DNA of 64,000 bases from Hymenopus coronatus (lineage: Eukaryota; Arthropoda; Insecta; Mantodea; Hymenopodidae). Position 1 is the stretch's first letter, and the number at the start of each line of letters is the position of its first letter. The translations under genes and the position numbers were made by a program. The stretch spans positions 85,318,827 to 85,382,826 of the forward strand of contig CM060892.1 of assembly GCA_030762935.1 (NCBI GenBank). Reading direction: 5' to 3'. Below the pieces are notes generated by a model, which was given only the letters and a program-made list of their open reading frames with translations, was not told the DNA's origin and made no database searches. Positions 23,440-34,876 of this stretch are shown in pieces.

Positions 23440-23507
23440 TCTCCAGAAGGATATTCAGAGTGTTTATACATTCCAATTTCGGTGTAATGTGAATATCAAA
23501 CTCTTTT
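23440..23507 (+). repeat. 68-bp direct repeat, right copy, flanking H12
   Basis: CTCCAGAAGGATATTCAGAG ... TTTATACATTCCAATTTCGG ... matches 22579-22646 at about four of five positions by eye. Confidence 0.75.
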
Positions 23508-24473
23508 ATTGAATACAATAATTGTTTTCTTTTTACCTTTGGGTAAGGGCAAGAGTATGTCTGCTGTGATTAATAAACTACTGTATTTCAGTTTCTCTTC
23601 TGAATATCTAGAAGTTTTAGAGATCCAGGAGCTTCAGACTGTGGTGAGGAAATATTCTGTTGACAGTACTACCAGTAAACAAATTAATACCCTAATAATG
23701 AACATGCTGTACTAATTTGGCGATTTTAAAAATCTTATTTAACATTAATCAAGAAACTGACAAATGTCTATTCTTGGATTAGTATTTTAATCACTAATTT
23801 GATTGTAATGAAGCAAAAGCGTTTTAGTTTTTTCCGAATGGTTTCTATCTACTGCAATTAAATCGGCAGAGCTTTACTGAATGTTCACACTCCCATTGAT
23901 TAGACACTGAGGAACATCTGCCTTTTCCCATTGAATGTTGGGGTAGATGATTGGATTAATTGGCAAGTGCATGTTAGTTATTGTTATCTAAGGGACGTAG
24001 GCAGTTAACAACTGAGGCCCATAACATTGATTGATTTCCTTTAGACCCTCAAGGCCGAAATCTTCTATTTTATTTGTCAATGTTTTCTAGAGTCCATATA
24101 TTTTGTGAAAACACGGGATTTATCTGCAGAAACATTTTCTTCTTCTTCCTCCTCCGCTTTCTTTAAAATATTAAATTTTCCAACTGTAATTAAAATTTCA
24201 CTTTTTTACCTATCATGATAATGATAATTACAATATTTACACAAATGGCAGCGTTCTGATTCGCCTAATTCTTGAAAATACGTTCATGTAACATAATCTT
24301 TAATTATCATAGTTATCACAGTAATAAATACGAGATATTTTTAATTCCTAATGCTTAGCGGGATACTTTTGACATAAGATGTTTTTAATTTTTTGCTTAC
24401 AGATTTTCAAAAATACTAACTTTAGATACTAAGGGCTAATATACCACAGCAGTGTTTTCAGAAATAGCAATAA
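23508..24473. other. Unassigned DNA
   Basis: An open frame at 23509-23715 has no recognisable motif. Nothing else supported. Confidence 0.35.
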
Positions 24474-24524
24474 ATATTATTATTATTATTATTCTTAATA
24501 ATAATAATGTTATATACGGACGCT

Positions 24525-24780
24525 GTTTAACTGCTGTGGTTCTCAGCGTCCCATTCGTGAAATGCCGCTTAATCTTGCTCAGAGGCCTCTTTATCAGACC
24601 TGAATTTCTTTTACGTGCCGTAAATCTATGCCACGAGACCACCGGCTTTATTTACCTTCCAAAGGAAGACATGGTAAGAATTTTTACGTCTGAAAAATTC
24701 CATCGCCCTCCGCCGGGTTTGAACCCGCGAGCTTGGAAACCAGAGGCCAGCATTTCATCTCTAGACCACGGGGAACGATC
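24525..24780 (-). mobile_element. tRNA-derived SINE, family S1
   Basis: Minus-strand head at the right: the plus strand shows GCCGGGTTTGAACCCGCGAG (box B complement) and CATTTCATCTCTAGACCACG (box A side). Body GCCCTCCGCC, TTTTTACGTCTGAAAAATTC, ACGTGCCGTAAATCTATGCC, and the tail end CTGCTGTGGTTCTCAGCGTC complement. A short (ATT)n/(AAT)n fold-back lies just outside at 24474-24508. Confidence 0.8.
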
Positions 24781-24837
24781 TTCATATAATAGCATAACCC
24801 AAACTTTCTTTAAATTGTTCCGTCTTTCTAACTGAAC

Positions 24838-25260
24838 TTAGGCTATTAAGTCAGCACTAGAATGGTGCAAAGACAACTATACAATGATTCGCAAACAGCA
24901 TTGAATTCAATAAACTAAGAGTATAATACCAACCCAATAGCCTCTGACATAAGATCAATAGCTCAAAACTACCTCAACAGCTCCCTTCCTTGGGTTCGCG
25001 GTCATACGGAAATGAAAAAGCAGAACTACTAGCAAAAGAAGCTGCAAAATACGATTGGTGCCAAGTTCTGATATATATTACCTGAAAATGAAGATTAAGA
25101 ACCATACGATTCTTCAGTGGTTCAACACCTGGACCACAAGGGTACATTATTGGGGGGGGGGATTTCCTGATATCGCCTCCAGAGCAAAGTACTTGTGCGA
25201 AACTTTGCCCTTATCCAATGCCTATGTAGCCATGGCAAATTGAAATCATATAGATTGAAA
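24838..25260 (+). pseudogene. LINE RNase H domain remnant (I/Jockey-type)
   Basis: Plus-strand reading with one frameshift gives QLYNDSQTALNSIN, then NPIASDIRSIAQNYLNSS, then WVRGHTE and, one base out of phase, GNEKAELLAKEAAKY. This matches the RNase H domain of I-type LINEs, with the DSQAAL strand and the WVPGHxGxxGNExAD-LAKEAA signature; the His and the Asn-Glu are retained. Downstream LQWFNTWTTRVHYW fits the usual segment after the domain. Reverse transcriptase and endonuclease are absent; frameshift and stops mean it is dead. Confidence 0.7.
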
Positions 25261-26956
25261 CAGAGATTTAAGATCAGTGTTCCAGATGTTATTCATCCTT
25301 CTGTGGATTTCCTCAAACTGTATAGTATGTGATTTTTAAGTGTCTTTGGTAGTTCAAGATGTAATAGATACGCCCTAGAAAAGCACCTGAAGTTTTATGT
25401 TAATGAACTGACAGAAACTTTAAATCACTCATTAAAAAATAGTGTTGTTATTCTCACTTTCTGGCATTCATTCAGTGTCTAATAAGCTATCATCACAATG
25501 TTTCAAGCTATTTAGTAAATAATGTGCAATTTTTAACTACAAACGTAATATGCTTTACACAATATGGTATCTTTTTTTTTTTTTTGTTTTGTCAATAATA
25601 ATAATAATAATAATTATTATTATTATTATTATTATTATTATCATCATCATCATCATCCTTCACGATATTATGTTGTAGCTCATTTTCATCATGTACTTTC
25701 CTTAGGAGCTGTATTTGCGAGAGTGACGGGCGATGTGCATATTTTAGAGCTATAATCATTTTAACAATTTTTATAAAATAATTAAATCCACCTTCAAATC
25801 TTTAAATACTAAATCCTGCAACAATAGACATGTTTCACTTTTTAAAAAGTTCCAGCTAATGGAAGGTGAAGTAATTTACACGTTTAGTATTTTGACAATT
25901 TCTCTACTGCATACGTCTGTGTCAGCACTGTAATTTATATATTGATGCTAAGTAATTACATCTTAGAAAGGACCCGTGAGTTGTGTGAAGGAACCTTATC
26001 CTGAAACATCTTATATTGGTATCGCAACGAAGGTTATCGATTCTTGTCTTCCTTTACCACAGCATGTGTGATGAATATAACAGCACGTTTTATCGACCTG
26101 TTACGAAGTAACAAAGACCCGATACCCTTGTAAGTAATGGAGCTGATCGCTATATTAGGCAAGGTCCAGCGAGGGCGTCCGGACATCCTCCGCAATACAC
26201 AACCCACGTGTTTCTCTCAGCCTCCAGTCACCAACGTCTTTTCTTGTCAGTCACAACAACGCTCGAGGATCGCTGCAGTTGGTGTTTGTGTTCTTGTGCA
26301 CAGTTTAAATGACGTGAGTAATTAGCAGTTATCAAGCGCTGTCTTGACGAAGGTCCTTAAGATTTGCTGTTTTCGAAACAGAGCCTTTCACTGTAATTGT
26401 TACCTCGTGCTGGATCTGATGGGCTTGAGTGGTACTTGTGTAGTAGGTATATGGTTTTCGCTGTCATGCTACTGGCTATGTAGTTGTTAGACTGGCATGC
26501 GATGTGACAGGATTTAAAAGTCCACTTACATGGAAATTTCTCTGTAATTTTCTTATATAGGTCGTAGTTGTTGCCTGTATTTCCTTACTGCTATTACTTT
26601 ATTACTTCTTCCGATATGCGTTTAGCAAGTGATTACGTAAAACTAGACTAATTGTTTCAGTTTCAGTGTTGTAAAACTGGATACACATGAAGTAACTTAT
26701 CTGTGTGTTATGGTATGAAGAGTGTGTTGAGCTCTTGGCAACCATTGCTAGATTCGAGATGACTTTTACTGGATCGCCTTTACCGTCAGGATAGAATAGT
26801 TAAGTCTGCTTCATAAATTAACCATTCACAATTCCATTACAGTACCGGTGTTTCGCAAGGTTTGTGTGGTTTCGCCACACAAACGTTTTTCTTATTTATG
26901 CTAAACGGGATTATGGAGGTGGTTGTTTGATCTATCTTTGTGTGAATCGCAAGAAT
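25261..26956. other. Unassigned DNA with an AAT/ATT fold-back
   Basis: (AAT)n runs directly into (ATT)n and then (ATC)n at 25595-25656, a self-complementary microsatellite. No gene recognised in the remainder. Confidence 0.4.
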
Positions 26957-27160
26957 CGTGTGTGTCACACTCGTATGACTTTCTCTACTCAATCTTGTAC
27001 AAACTATTAGACAAGTTCTTGCCGCATCATGTTAATGGAGTAAAAATTTGCAGAAAGTATCCTATTGCATATTTTCTTATAGGTACAAGCGGATTAGGGA
27101 ATGCAGTAGCCAGTAGATGGTCAATTTGTTTTAAGAGTGAGATCGCTATGTAATGACTTT
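26957..27160 (-). mobile_element. Family H repeat, copy H13 (3' end only)
   Basis: GTGTGTCACACTCGTATGAC, TTCTCTACTCAATCTTGTAC, TAAAAATTTGCAGAAAGTAT and AGTGAGATCGCTATGT follow the 3' portion of the family. Truncated before the core. Confidence 0.6.
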
Positions 27161-27234
27161 AAAAACCCGTTCTCTTCCATTACTAAGAGAAATATGGATT
27201 AAAAAAAAAAACTCCTTTGAAAACATATAAACAT

Positions 27235-28765
27235 TTCTTCTTCTTCCTTAGAAGGTTTAGGCCAATGACCTATTCCGAGGCTAATTCTATATCAGTCGTG
27301 TTGATCACTCCATCGTTTTCTTGGTCGTCCTATGTCTCTTGTTCCTCCCCTGTCTCTTGTTCCCTTAGATTTATAATGTATTGCTAGCCTAGGTAATCTA
27401 TAAGGTGGCATTCTCATAACATGTTCTTACCATTGCTTCTGGTAGTTACATATTTCGTCAACTATACTTTCGACTCCCAGCTGTGTTCTGTCCTGGTTTC
27501 TAATTCTATTCTTTCCCACCAAATACCGCATAAGTACATTTGTGCTGCTTTTAACCGTCGTTTGTTTTGACTTCTCAACATCCAGGTTTCACTCCCATAT
27601 TTCAAGGCTGGCTTAGATTCTACATTATACAATCTCTGTTTTATTTCCGTTCTTATATTTCTTCCAAAATATGTCTTAATACATCCATTCAGTTTACTGT
27701 ATTTTACTGCTTCCAAATTTTCATTCACTTTTTCCGTACTTATCTGACATCCTAAATAATTAAAAGTGGATATCTGTTCTATTATTTTGTTATCTATTAC
27801 TATTTTTACTCGTCTTTTATTTTTCCCATACTTTGCCATCAATTTAGTTTTTTGGGAAGTTACTTTCATGTCGTATTCCTTTATTATTTCATTCGGGATA
27901 TTCGCCGATCTGTGTAAATTATCTTCCGAATCTGCTAAAAATAAATGATCATCCGCGAACAATATTGTTTTTATTTGCTTCTCTTTGTTTAGGCCAATTC
28001 CTTTCGGGTCTTTCTAAAATTCTGTTCATGTATATTATGAATAGCAGAGATGATAATCCACATCCTTGTTTTAGTCCTTTATTTATTTGGAGGGTATTTA
28101 TTATTCCTTTGTAACTATTAGTTTTAATGTCTATTTTATTATTGTTTTACAAACATTCAATGACATTTATTAAGATTTGTTCGATCTTGTAATATCTCCC
28201 ATAGTTTTCCATGATTCACCTGGTCATATGCCTTCTCAAAATCCAAAAACAATAAGTATAATGATCCATCAAATTCCCTTTTCCTTTCCATTATCTGTTA
28301 CAGTGTAAATGTAGCGTCAATATATGATCTTCCTTTGCGGAAGTCACTGTTCTTCTCGCAGTAGTGTTTCTGCGATTGGTTGTAGTTTTGTTTTCAAAAT
28401 CCTGGTATACAGTTTGTAGTTGGAGGGTTATTGCCTCTATAATTTGTGCCATGTTCCATTCTTCCAGTATTTTACCGTCGCCCCCCATATTTCATTCAAC
28501 AATTGTAACAGTCATATTTTTAATTTTCTGCTTCCATAATTCAACAGTTCCATATTTAATCCATATATCCCTGGAGCCTTCCTATTTTTTGCCTGTTTCA
28601 GTGCTAATAATAATTCCTTCATTTTTATTGCGTTCCATTCATTAGTTTCTGAATTTGTGTAATATCTTGATTACTAACAGTTCTTGAAAGTATTTAAGCC
28701 AGTCCTCTTTTATTACTTCGATCTTGGCTCTGTTTTCGGTTGTTTCTGCTAAAGATTTGAAAATT
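27235..28765 (-). pseudogene. LINE (non-LTR retrotransposon) reverse transcriptase, decayed, 5'-truncated
   Basis: Read on the minus strand, several frames together give the 3' two-thirds of an ORF2. LALKQAKNRKAPGIYGLNME (about 28580) is RT motif 1. FLDFEKAYDQVNHGKLW (about 28230) is the first catalytic Asp block. QGCGLSSLLFIIYMNRIL (about 28040) follows. MFADDHLFLADSEDNL (27962 down) is the FADD catalytic box. FNYLGCQIS and LKYGSETWMLRSQNK come next, and HVMRMPPYRLPRLA with RDIGRPRKRWSDQHD close the tail. The longest intact frame is 166 codons (27462-27962). At least three frameshifts separate the blocks, and the endonuclease and 5' end are missing. Tail and YGSETW style suggest an RTE/CR1-L2-like clade, not settled. 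Confidence 0.85.
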
Positions 28766-28784
28766 CAAATCAATAACCAGGAAT

Positions 28785-28990
28785 ATTTCGTAAATGGTTA
28801 ACTTCACAATTTTTAACTACTACTTTTTTTGTAGTAAATTTTGTCAATCTATTACGGTTTACCGATTATGCAAGTCATCCAAAATGGGCGCGTGGAACAT
28901 TTTGACTAGTCAATCAATATATTTAGATAATAACATCTATGAAATATTTATATCTTGCAATTTGAATGAAAGTTGATATTAAGTTGACAG
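28785..28990 (-). mobile_element. Family H repeat, copy H14 (internal fragment)
   Basis: TTTTTTGTAGTAAATTTTGT, ATTACGGTTTACCGATTATG and CAAGTCATCCAAAATG match the family core. Ends are missing and divergence is high. It sits directly at the truncated 5' end of the LINE. Confidence 0.5.
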
Positions 28991-29765
28991 CAATGCAATC
29001 AGAGTGCGAATTTTAGAAAATTAGTATACTAAGTTAAAGAAAATTATAATTTCACTCCCACTGCCCCTTAAAAGGCTACCCGGGCAACATCGGGCAGTCA
29101 GATATATTTGCCTTAAACAAATATAAATAGTACGTGATAATTTTTATAATAGTGTGCATAATTTGTCACCTTTCACTATCTCTTACCTGTTGTAGACGGA
29201 TAAACTATAATAGTTACTCCATCCATATAACAGATACGTTTGTAAGTCAGCTGATTCCAACATCATTTCTGGAGAGAAGAACGCAAGAATGAACAGCATA
29301 AAACAAAAACGGAAGCCCGAATGAGTAGTACTGATTAAAAACTTTGAAGGATGCAAAGCGAAAATTTCATGAAATGTTCCAATCTAAATCACCTTTATCG
29401 AAGCAAATGTAAAATTCCAATTTTTTTTTTAATTCGGAGAAAAAAACAAATGATGGCGGATTTATATAAATTGGAAATAATAAGGAATAGATAGAAAGTT
29501 ACTGTTAAAACGTGGATTTGGTGGCAAATAACTTTTTAGATTTAGCCTTTGAAATATTTCCCAATGTGCTCTTGAAATGTTTCAGGATTTTAAACAATAA
29601 ACTCTTATAGAAGACGTTACAATTTTCAAATATTTGAAGGATCTTAAGTTACGTAAAAATATATAAGTAAAAGCTGAATTAAATTTTACAATGTTCCAGC
29701 AGATATGTAATACGATAAATTCTCAAAGAAAATATTCGTTTGTAAACGACATTGTCAATTGTCTT
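28991..29765. other. Unassigned AT-rich DNA
   Basis: No gene seen. A small hairpin CTGCCC..GGGCAG with inner CCCGGG lies at 29059-29099. Confidence 0.4.
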
Positions 29766-29767
29766 AT

Positions 29768-29910
29768 CAGCGCCGCCGGTGCGCCGACATTTCGTCTTGC
29801 AGGAGCTTTTACATGCCCGTAAATTACTGTTTTGGGGATATCGCTTCTGAGGACACTTAAAAACCATCATTCTGAGCTGGGTTTGAACCCGCAACCTTCA
29901 ATATTCCTAA
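29768..29910 (-). mobile_element. tRNA-derived SINE fragment, family S5
   Basis: The plus strand shows GCTTTTACATGCCCGTAAAT, GGACACTTAAAAACCATCAT and GCTGGGTTTGAACCCGCAAC, the last a complement of box B GGGTTCAAACCC. Box A is not visible. The layout resembles S1, but the body differs. Confidence 0.55.
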
Positions 29911-29999
29911 AGGAAAAACAAGAAAATAGACTCAAATGTTTATAATTCAACAGGTTTAGACTGTATACATAAAAGACACGGACTCTCTCAAATAGCGAC

Positions 30000-30285
30000 A
30001 GGAATAACATGCATCCGAAATGAAGTTCCTAAGATCAGTTAAAGGTTGAACTTGGATGGATAGAATCGGGAATGAGAAGATAGATAAGTAAACCAGATGT
30101 GGCACTGGAAGAAAGAATAGAAAGAAGTCTATAGAACATCTGCAAAGAATTCATTGCAACTTTATCCCTAAGAAACTACTAATATAGACCAGCAGGAAGA
30201 CGAGATCAAGGGAGACCAAGTAAACGTCAGAAGGAGTTTTTGTGAAGCTGCAAAGACTAAAACCTAATTGAAATATATGAAAAAG
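30000..30285 (+). pseudogene. LINE ORF2 C-terminal tail remnant
   Basis: Plus-strand pieces MKFLRSVKG, WMDRIGNEKID, YRPAGRRDQGRPSKRQKEFL and LQRLKPN follow the order of the C-terminal tail of LINE ORF2, in which a FLR..G.TR.DRIRNE segment precedes GRRD.GRP.KRW. Frameshifts and stops occur between them. Only the last ~90 residues are represented, as expected for a 5'-truncated insertion. It is on the opposite strand from the 27.2-kb LINE and not obviously the same family. Confidence 0.6.
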
Positions 30286-30570
30286 TGATAACACTTTTAT
30301 TTGCCTACTTAGCGTATAGTCATGCAAACATTATTTATCTTCAACGACAACATATAATAAGCCGATTATATGTAGCATAGGAGACAGTAACTATTTCTAA
30401 AAACATTTAATTCTATTCATCAAGTAGCTATTAAAATAATGCTGAAGCTTCGTAAAAATAAACAGTACTGGATGGAAGTTGTGTGATATCAGCCATTCTC
30501 GCTCTGTGGGCATTGGCTATAGATCAGCTGCAAGAATGTCTAAAATATCTTATAATACAGACTGTTCCAG
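30286..30570. other. Unassigned DNA
   Basis: Nothing recognised. Confidence 0.35.
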
Positions 30571-30574
30571 GTTG

Positions 30575-30840
30575 AGTACGCGCCAAAAGAGCAGCGAGTA
30601 ACTCGTGGTTCGGGCATCTGCCGGTAATGTGCACTACAGCTGGGAATTGAGGCAAGCTATCGTCACGGCTGAATCAACTATTGGAATTATAAACGGTCAT
30701 CAAAAGCAAGCTTTCTGCTGTGACATTTGGGTATGACGTTCTATCTCTTGCCCTAATCCGATGTTTGAGATTGAGTACGTGTGATTACTCTGACGTAGAC
30801 GAGTCGGGTTTGAATATCTTGACCGGGTTCGTTGGTCTCG
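30575..30840 (+). repeat. Diverged two-copy repeat, family Q, copy Q1
   Basis: Shares GCGCCAAAAGAGCAGCGA exactly with 54209-54226. Further matching blocks follow in the same order and spacing (TTGAGGCAAGCT, TTGGAATTATAAA, GGTATGACGTTC, ATTGAGTACG). No recognisable protein. Confidence 0.55.
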
Positions 30841-31465
30841 TGTCCCTACACAAAATACATAAATGTTCAGTGTGTAGTAACGCAATTCCTCACAAAGTGA
30901 GTATATTTCCTGTTAGGCGCATACATGAGAAGGCACTTTGTGCATTGCCGACTGTTTTAAATATCTTAAGAAGAACATATATGTCGGCGGACTTAAGTAA
31001 AACGTCATTGAAATTCATCCTGGATATTCAAACAATCTGCATGGGACATTAGTGATGAATAAGTGGCATTGTCTGCTGATGTGAAATGGCGAATGTATCA
31101 CCATACGATTCTTTTGTTCCTGTGACATCCTCATGAGAAAGATTTGGGCCTACCTCGGCAAGATCTTTTTGAATAACATCCGTTTTGAGTTAGCGTTCGT
31201 GCTTAGGACAGGTCATTGTTTGCAAGGAAGCGAAACCAATAGGAAGCTGCATAATACAGACAAGGCAGGTAACAAGTTGGTGTACCGTCACCAAATACGG
31301 CAATCCCAAGTTTGTCTATGTGACTTGTTAACTGTGGTGTTGAAATTTACAACAGGTCTTTTATTCAGTTCGTCACAATGGTTTTGCTTCTTAGGGATGA
31401 TGGCTAAGGAATACTGATTTATAGTTACCTACTTGCAATCACTACAAAGTAAATAATATACGACG
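30841..31465. other. Unassigned DNA
   Basis: Open frames of 94 and 110 codons at 30720-31052 and 31133-31417 carry no motif I recognise; the first overlaps repeat Q1. Confidence 0.35.
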
Positions 31466-31467
31466 TC

Positions 31468-31636
31468 CGTCTTTGTAGGCTAACGTGTCTACCTCACATT
31501 CAAGATGTTACGAATCCTCAATAAGATTTTTTCTGGGATTTCCCTTATCCTGAATGTCTGATATGTTTAAGCTCAATGGTCCCCGGGCTCATTGGCGCAT
31601 AATTTATGACAAATGTAACCAACGAATCTCCAAAAA
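31468..31636 (+). mobile_element. tRNA-derived SINE, family S3 (diverged)
   Basis: GTAGGCTAACGTGTCTACCT (box A region), GTTACGAATCCTCAATAAG (weak box B) and CAATGGTCCCCGGGCTCATT match the S3 copy at 6635. It abuts the 3' end of H15. Confidence 0.5.
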
Positions 31637-32442
31637 ATCTCATGTACTACATTCGCATGACTTTCTCTATACTTGATAACAAATTATTGTTCAAAGGCTT
31701 ATTCTTCTATCTACTTTATGTTAATCAAGATAAAGATTAGTAAAAATGGTCTTATTACTTGCTTTCCTGTGAGTAGATGGGAAATAAGGGATTACACTGG
31801 TCTGAAGCGAGATAGTCAAATCTTTTAAAAGCTCGTTGCCATGCTCGTTGAAATCCATTTCTTTGCATTACCAGGAGTTGGCAGTTTCCTGTATTTGAAA
31901 TGTGCAAGTATTTTACAGCAAATTAATGACAAGGGATACCTAAAAATGCTCAGCTTCACGGAAAAAAAAAAAAAAATTAACGAGATCTACATTTTTATAT
32001 AGTAAGTTTTTAACTACCTCTTACGGGTTTACCAGTTATGTAAAATTCAGCAAAATTTATCCAGAATAAAGAGGTCTTCAAGCTATTACTGGAAAATTCA
32101 AGGTATGCATTTTGTCATGTAAATATCTTTAATATACAATGTTGAATCACAATCGTTAGTCATTTTGGAGAAAATTCTAGCTTTTGGAAATTTACTCTAT
32201 GTAAGAGGTATTTAGGGTAGAGGGATTTTCCTAAAAGTCTTCGTGTCGCATTATGGGAAGATATAAACTTAAACACCAGTTTGACATTTTACAGACTTTT
32301 CGTTTTTGAGACACACATACGGATCTTTTTCTAAAAATGTTTTTTTATACAGGGGAGCCAAACGTTATTTCCGGTGAAATCTCGGTATCGAATTTTTAGT
32401 GGAATGCAATACCTTCTCTACTTATGTACTATGTAGAGAAAG
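31637..32442 (-). mobile_element. Family H repeat, copy H15
   Basis: TCTCATGTACTACATTCGCA at the 3' terminus. The core is in order and the 5' fold-back is shortened to TTCTCTAC-(11 nt)-GTAGAGAA at 32414-32440. The CA microsatellite is nearly lost (ACACACATACGG). 806 bp. Confidence 0.85.
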
Positions 32443-32682
32443 CAGATATGGGTTTTATATTTAGAATCTCGAAGGACTTAGAAATGCTCACGTAATGCTT
32501 ATTTTCTATAAATGCTTTGACCGAGGTAAGGGAATATGCGTCCATTGTATGGCCAGCTCTGTAGTAAGTGTTACAGTAATCAAAAAGAAAACAATTAAAA
32601 AAAATTTTATATTAAAAAAAATCACGGAAAAAACAATATTTAGTATTATTTATGGAGCTCTTAAACTGATATAATTTTTTTA

Positions 32683-32928
32683 AAGTCTCATTCTATATTG
32701 GTCGTGAAATACCACTTAATTTTGCTCAGAGATCTATTTATAAGGCTCAAGGTTCTTTTACCTGACGTAATTCTACGACATGGAACCAACGCTATACTTC
32801 CCTTCCGAAGAAAGCCATGTTAAGATTTTTTACGCCCGAAAAAAATCCATCGCCCTCCGCCGGATTTGAACCCGCGACCTTGTGAACAGAAGCTAACATG
32901 TTACTCATAGACGACGGAGTACGGCTCA
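32683..32928 (-). mobile_element. tRNA-derived SINE, family S1
   Basis: CCGGATTTGAACCCGCGACC is the box B complement; AGCTAACATGTTACTCATAG carries the box A side. The body has TTTTTACGCCCGAAAAAAAT, TTCCCTTCCGAAGAAAGCCA and TTTTGCTCAGAGATCTATTT, parallel to the 24525 copy. Confidence 0.75.
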
Positions 32929-34069
32929 TGTACTTAGAATAATGAATTGATCTATAATCATAAGATTTGATATTGTCAGCTTTTAAATGAATTCAAATCA
33001 GTATCAGTTTCCAATGGTAGTATACTTTCTAAACGACTCTTTATAAACGGCCTGTGATATAGTTGAGAACTGCAGGCTTTGAATTATTCTACTTCATTAT
33101 GAAAACGTGTTTCAGTGACTTGTGAAGAACGATTTTTATCTAAGAATGCTATTATGATATTGTTATTTATAATCGGGTACCTATTGTAGGTACTTTTTTG
33201 AAAACGAAAAAAGAATGGGCAATACATGCCCTATGCACTACGACCATGCTACTCTATTGTGCTTCTCTTCATTTAATCTACTAAGATCTTTGCTCCCCTG
33301 TATTTTCTACATAGTTGTCAACTTTGTAAATATGCCAATGCAGCGGACAGAGTCCCGTTAATAGACCAAATTTCCGCTTTAAGAAATGCTGGACATAATG
33401 CTGTTAATAATTTATCCAACAACAAAAAATATTTTAGTGACAGATGCATGTTAGACGCTGCCATAAATATATGATTCTCAGGATGCAGAGGAGGCGGGAT
33501 GCTTACCTCTGCCTTTCTAAGGGCCCAGACCACATTGAGCGCAGGGCAAAAGGTTCTACAAAGGAAGCTCCACCTTCATACGCTTTGCCCTCCGTCCCGA
33601 ATGCGAGCCTTACACATTGTCGTGGAGCCATCTTTCTCGGTTTACTCTAGCGTTACCTGTAATGAATAACCATATTTAGGATATCATACATAATTTCACA
33701 GAACGCTGCAACTCTATTCCTCGGCAAGTGTTTTTTTTTTTTTTTTTTTCTCTCTCCAGATTGTTCCTTCAACTCTGAAGCAAGGAAACTTAGGTTTGAG
33801 TTTCAGGCCGTTGTGGTAAGGCGCCGCGAGGTATAAATCTTCGGAGTCTGATCGATGACAGTCGTCGCGGGTGGAAGGAGCTGCTTCACTTCCCCTTGCG
33901 GTGTAGAATTTCAGGGTTTTGCTGTGATTTATATAATCGTATTTCGTTTACCGTTAAAACTACAGAAAATGCGCCCAAAAGTTACACATGTTTCTTTTCT
34001 CATGAAAAAATGCTTCTAATTCGAAATTTCAACACATATTGAAGAAAGAAATAAACTTCTGAAATTTTC
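32929..34069. other. Unassigned DNA
   Basis: T run at 33729-33750. Short overlapping frames at 33318-33650 lack motifs. Confidence 0.35.
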
Positions 34070-34876
34070 TTTTTACTTTCTCTACACGTACTATGTGCGT
34101 AGTGTATAGAGAAGGTATTGTAAGTATTTGAGTTTGGTATCTTCCAAGGCTGCGACACGAAGATTTTCAAGAAAATCATCACCTCAAACTACCCTTTACA
34201 TGGAGCATTTTTCGAAAATGTTTATCTTCTCAAAAATGGCTCTTAACTATTTTGATTAAAATACCTTATGTGTAAGATACTTTTATGCCAAACGAAATTT
34301 ATCTATATCTTGAATGTTCTGAAGACCTCTTCATTCTGGATGACTTTTGTATAATCGGCAAACCGTAAGAGATAAACAAAAACTTACCGCTCAAAAATTG
34401 TAGATCTCATTAAAATACACATGGCACTTATGAATATACATTTTGTTGTTTTTGAGTTAATCGTTTTTGAGATATCCCGGATTGTTGGTTTCAGTTTTAG
34501 CTACTTAAAATGTTCTCAAACGGCAAGACATCTTCTCGTTTCTTGCTTGTTTATCCCTGGCAAGCAAAGGATTGGAATTTCAATTGTTTCACATAGCGAC
34601 CGGCTTTTACGATGAGGCTATCGCTTTAGCCTGTGCATTTTCTTATTTTCCTTCTACTTACAAGGAGACTAGTAATAAGACTAATTCTGCTTATGTTTAT
34701 CTTGATTATTATGTCAATGGAACACATTAGATGTTTCTCTTCTACTTGCAAGGAACCAAGTAATGACAATTTCTGTTAATGTTTATCTCGATTATCATTA
34801 TGTAGATGCAGGATAAGCTTTTTAACAATAATTTGTCAGATGTAGAGAAAGTCATGTGAATGGAACACATAAGATG
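34070..34876 (+). mobile_element. Family H repeat, copy H16 (chimeric)
   Basis: 5' palindrome TTTTTACTTTCTCTACACGT at 34072. GAGAAGGTATTG then joins TAAGTATTTGAGTTTGG, deleting about 170 bp including the microsatellite. A first 3' end (ATGTCAATGGAACACATTAG) occurs at about 34710-34733. It is followed at once by a second partial core (CTTCTACTTGCAAGGAACCA) and a second, normal 3' end at 34850-34876. The copy is therefore one and a fraction units long. Confidence 0.8.

Noticed and set aside
22579..23507. LTR retrotransposon with very short LTRs
   Set aside because: The 68-bp flanking repeats lack TG...CA ends, and the inside is a family H element with no primer binding site, gag or pol.
33444..33650. 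Short Arg-rich open frame that might be an exon
   Set aside because: No motif, no splice context, and an overlapping opposite-strand frame is equally open.
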